Shown here: positions 5,810 through 6,762 of the stretch, one piece after another
Layout of the letters: the number at the start of each line of letters is the position of its first letter
Position numbering within the stretch: position 1 is the first letter of the stretch
NCBI GenBank assembly: GCA_027451915.1
Contig: DAIDHU010000146.1
Location: forward strand, 1 to 6,762
Direction of reading: 5' to 3'
Origin: Thiomonas sp.
GTDB taxonomy: Bacteria > Pseudomonadota > Gammaproteobacteria > Burkholderiales > Burkholderiaceae_C
Length of the DNA stretch: 6,762 nt
Notes under the pieces: generated by a model
What the model saw: the letters and a program-made list of their open reading frames with translations, nothing else
The model's database searches: none
What the model was told of the DNA's origin: nothing
Translations under genes and position numbers: made by a program

Positions 5810-6681
5810 TGCGCAAGATCGCGCTGGCCGCGGCCGTGCTGCTGGCGCTGAGCCTGCCGGCATGGGTGGGCGGTGTCTACTACGTCAACCTGGCCAGCCA
5901 GGTGCTGATCGCGGCGCTTTTCGCGGTGAGTCTGAACCTCCTGGTGGGTTACGCCGGGCTGATCTCCCTCGGACAGGCGGGCTACCTGGGGGTGTCGGCG
6001 TATATCGCCGCCTGGCTGATGCTGCGCCTGGGCTGGTCGCACGCCGGCGCCGACGCCGCCGCGCTGCTGGGAACCGCCGCGGTCGGCGCCGTGTTCGGCA
6101 TCATCGCGCTGCGCGCCAGCGGCATCAGTTTTCTCATGATCACCCTGGCTCTGGGCCAGATCCTGTGGGGGCTGTGCTTTCGCTGGAGCGACGTCACCGG
6201 GGGCGACAATGGACTGTCCGGCATCACGCGGCCGCATATCGCCGGGCTGCGCCTGGACAACCCGGTGCACTTCTACTACTACGCGCTGGCCGTGTTCGCG
6301 CTGTGCTGGGGCCTGATGACCGCCTGGATCCGCTCTCCCTTCGGGGCCAGCATCCGCGGCACCCGGGACCAGCCGCGCCGCATGGCCGCGCTCGGCTACA
6401 ACGTATTCCTCATCCGCTGGATCACCTTCACGGTCAGCGCGCTGTTCACGGCCGCCGCGGGCATCCTGTTTCTCGACTACAACCAATTCATCAGCCCGCA
6501 GAGCATGACCTTGTCGGCCTCCGCGGAGACCTTGCTGATGGTCATCGCCGGAGGCCCCGGCACCAGCCTGGGACCCGTGGTCGGCGCCTTGCTGGTCGTT
6601 CTGCTCAAGGAGGTCGCCAGCGACTTCACCACCCACTGGGTGATGCTGCTGGGCGTGGTGTACCTGCTGATCGGAACTTAA
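5809..6681 (+). CDS. livM: LivM-like inner-membrane permease, C-terminally truncated
   Basis: Partner of the LivH-like protein in the transmembrane channel. Landmarks: GYAGLISLGQAGYLGVSAY (47-65, LivM signature), TGGDNGLSGI (130-139), the cytoplasmic coupling loop RGTRDQPRRMAALGYNVF (183-200) and VIAGGPGTSLGPVVGALLVV (245-264). The start at 5809 is set by a TGATG overlap with livH and GGGAGGG upstream. The protein is 290 residues and ends HWVMLLGVVYLLIGT, so it stops inside the last membrane helix. Relatives continue with a few more hydrophobic residues and a conserved tail of the type LFAPxGL. Some 10-40 residues are therefore missing. Either foreign DNA replaced the 3' end near base 6672, or a frameshift occurred: the +1 frame continues ELKPEDRAG, faintly like the normal tail. 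Function could be impaired. No livG or livF follows within the window. Confidence 0.88.
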   Translation: MRKIALAAAVLLALSLPAWVGGVYYVNLASQVLIAALFAVSLNLLVGYAGLISLGQAGYLGVSAYIAAWLMLRLGWSHAGADAAALLGTAAVGAVFGIIALRASGISFLMITLALGQILWGLCFRWSDVTGGDNGLSGITRPHIAGLRLDNPVHFYYYALAVFALCWGLMTAWIRSPFGASIRGTRDQPRRMAALGYNVFLIRWITFTVSALFTAAAGILFLDYNQFISPQSMTLSASAETLLMVIAGGPGTSLGPVVGALLVVLLKEVASDFTTHWVMLLGVVYLLIGT

Positions 6682-6762
6682 GCCCGAGGACCGCGCCGGC
6701 AATCCGTACGGAGGTCGACGTCGCTTTAATCTCAATGTGTATTCGGAGGTCGAGGACGCTCC
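6682..6762. other. Tail with no recognised gene, down to the window edge
   Basis: The 81 bases after the livM stop do not encode the livG start expected here. Two forward frames remain open to the edge, but neither reads like a known protein. Part of it (6726-6743, TTAATCTCAATGTGTATT) is clearly AT-richer than the genes before it. It carries the direct repeat listed separately. It may be intergenic, or the edge of an inserted element; the window ends too soon to tell. Confidence 0.4.
6709..6760 (+). repeat. Two imperfect 17-bp direct repeats, 35 bp apart
   Basis: Copy 1 is CGGAGGTCGACGTCGCT at 6709-6725 and copy 2 is CGGAGGTCGAGGACGCT at 6744-6760, identical at 15 of 17 positions including the first ten. 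They are separated by 18 AT-rich bases. The related string CGAGGAC also occurs at 6685-6691 and within copy 2 at 6751-6757. Spaced direct repeats of this size occur at ends of multi-site transposons (IS21-like, Tn7-like) and at regulator-binding sites; which applies here is not decidable. Confidence 0.55.

Overview
The window looks like chromosomal DNA of a high-GC proteobacterium. I would guess a betaproteobacterium of the Burkholderiales: coding regions have strong G/C third-position bias, genes are tightly packed, and a LysR regulator, a GntR/FCD regulator and a Liv-type (HAAT) ABC transporter sit side by side, a layout common in that group. This taxonomic reading is inference; no rRNA or marker gene is present. 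I see no RNA gene, CRISPR array or complete mobile element.

Layout. (1) 1-218, plus strand: the 3' end of a LysR-family regulator cut by the left edge. It converges on the next gene with only 7 bases between the stops. (2) 226-3449, minus strand: an apparent three-gene unit read gntR (FCD-type regulator), then an NAD(P)-dependent aldehyde dehydrogenase, then an alpha/beta-hydrolase-fold protein. (3) 3450-3687: a 238-bp AT-richer divergent control region. It holds two copies of a TCGTGATACATCA element; one is a perfect 16-bp palindrome close to the gntR start, and the other overlaps a sigma70-like promoter for the rightward genes. (4) 3688-6681, plus strand: a Tat-exported periplasmic substrate-binding protein, a LivH-like permease and a LivM-like permease. 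livH and livM overlap by one base. LivM stops inside what should be its last membrane helix. (5) 6682-6762: a non-coding or unrelated tail with a 15/17 imperfect direct repeat at 35-bp spacing. The ATPase genes (livG/livF) expected next are not in the window.

How the genes fit together. The transporter would import a small carboxylated compound (branched-chain amino acid, aromatic acid or similar; substrate not readable here). The aldehyde dehydrogenase and hydrolase would act on it or on its breakdown products, and the GntR protein would control both arms through the shared palindrome. The substrate remains unknown. The most notable points are the shared operator with promoter overlap, a hydrolase whose nucleophile serine is replaced by glycine (other triad residues intact), and the abrupt end of livM next to repeated DNA, which may mark an insertion or rearrangement boundary. 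I do not see a clearly new biological system; this is a plausible but uncharacterised uptake-plus-catabolism cassette.
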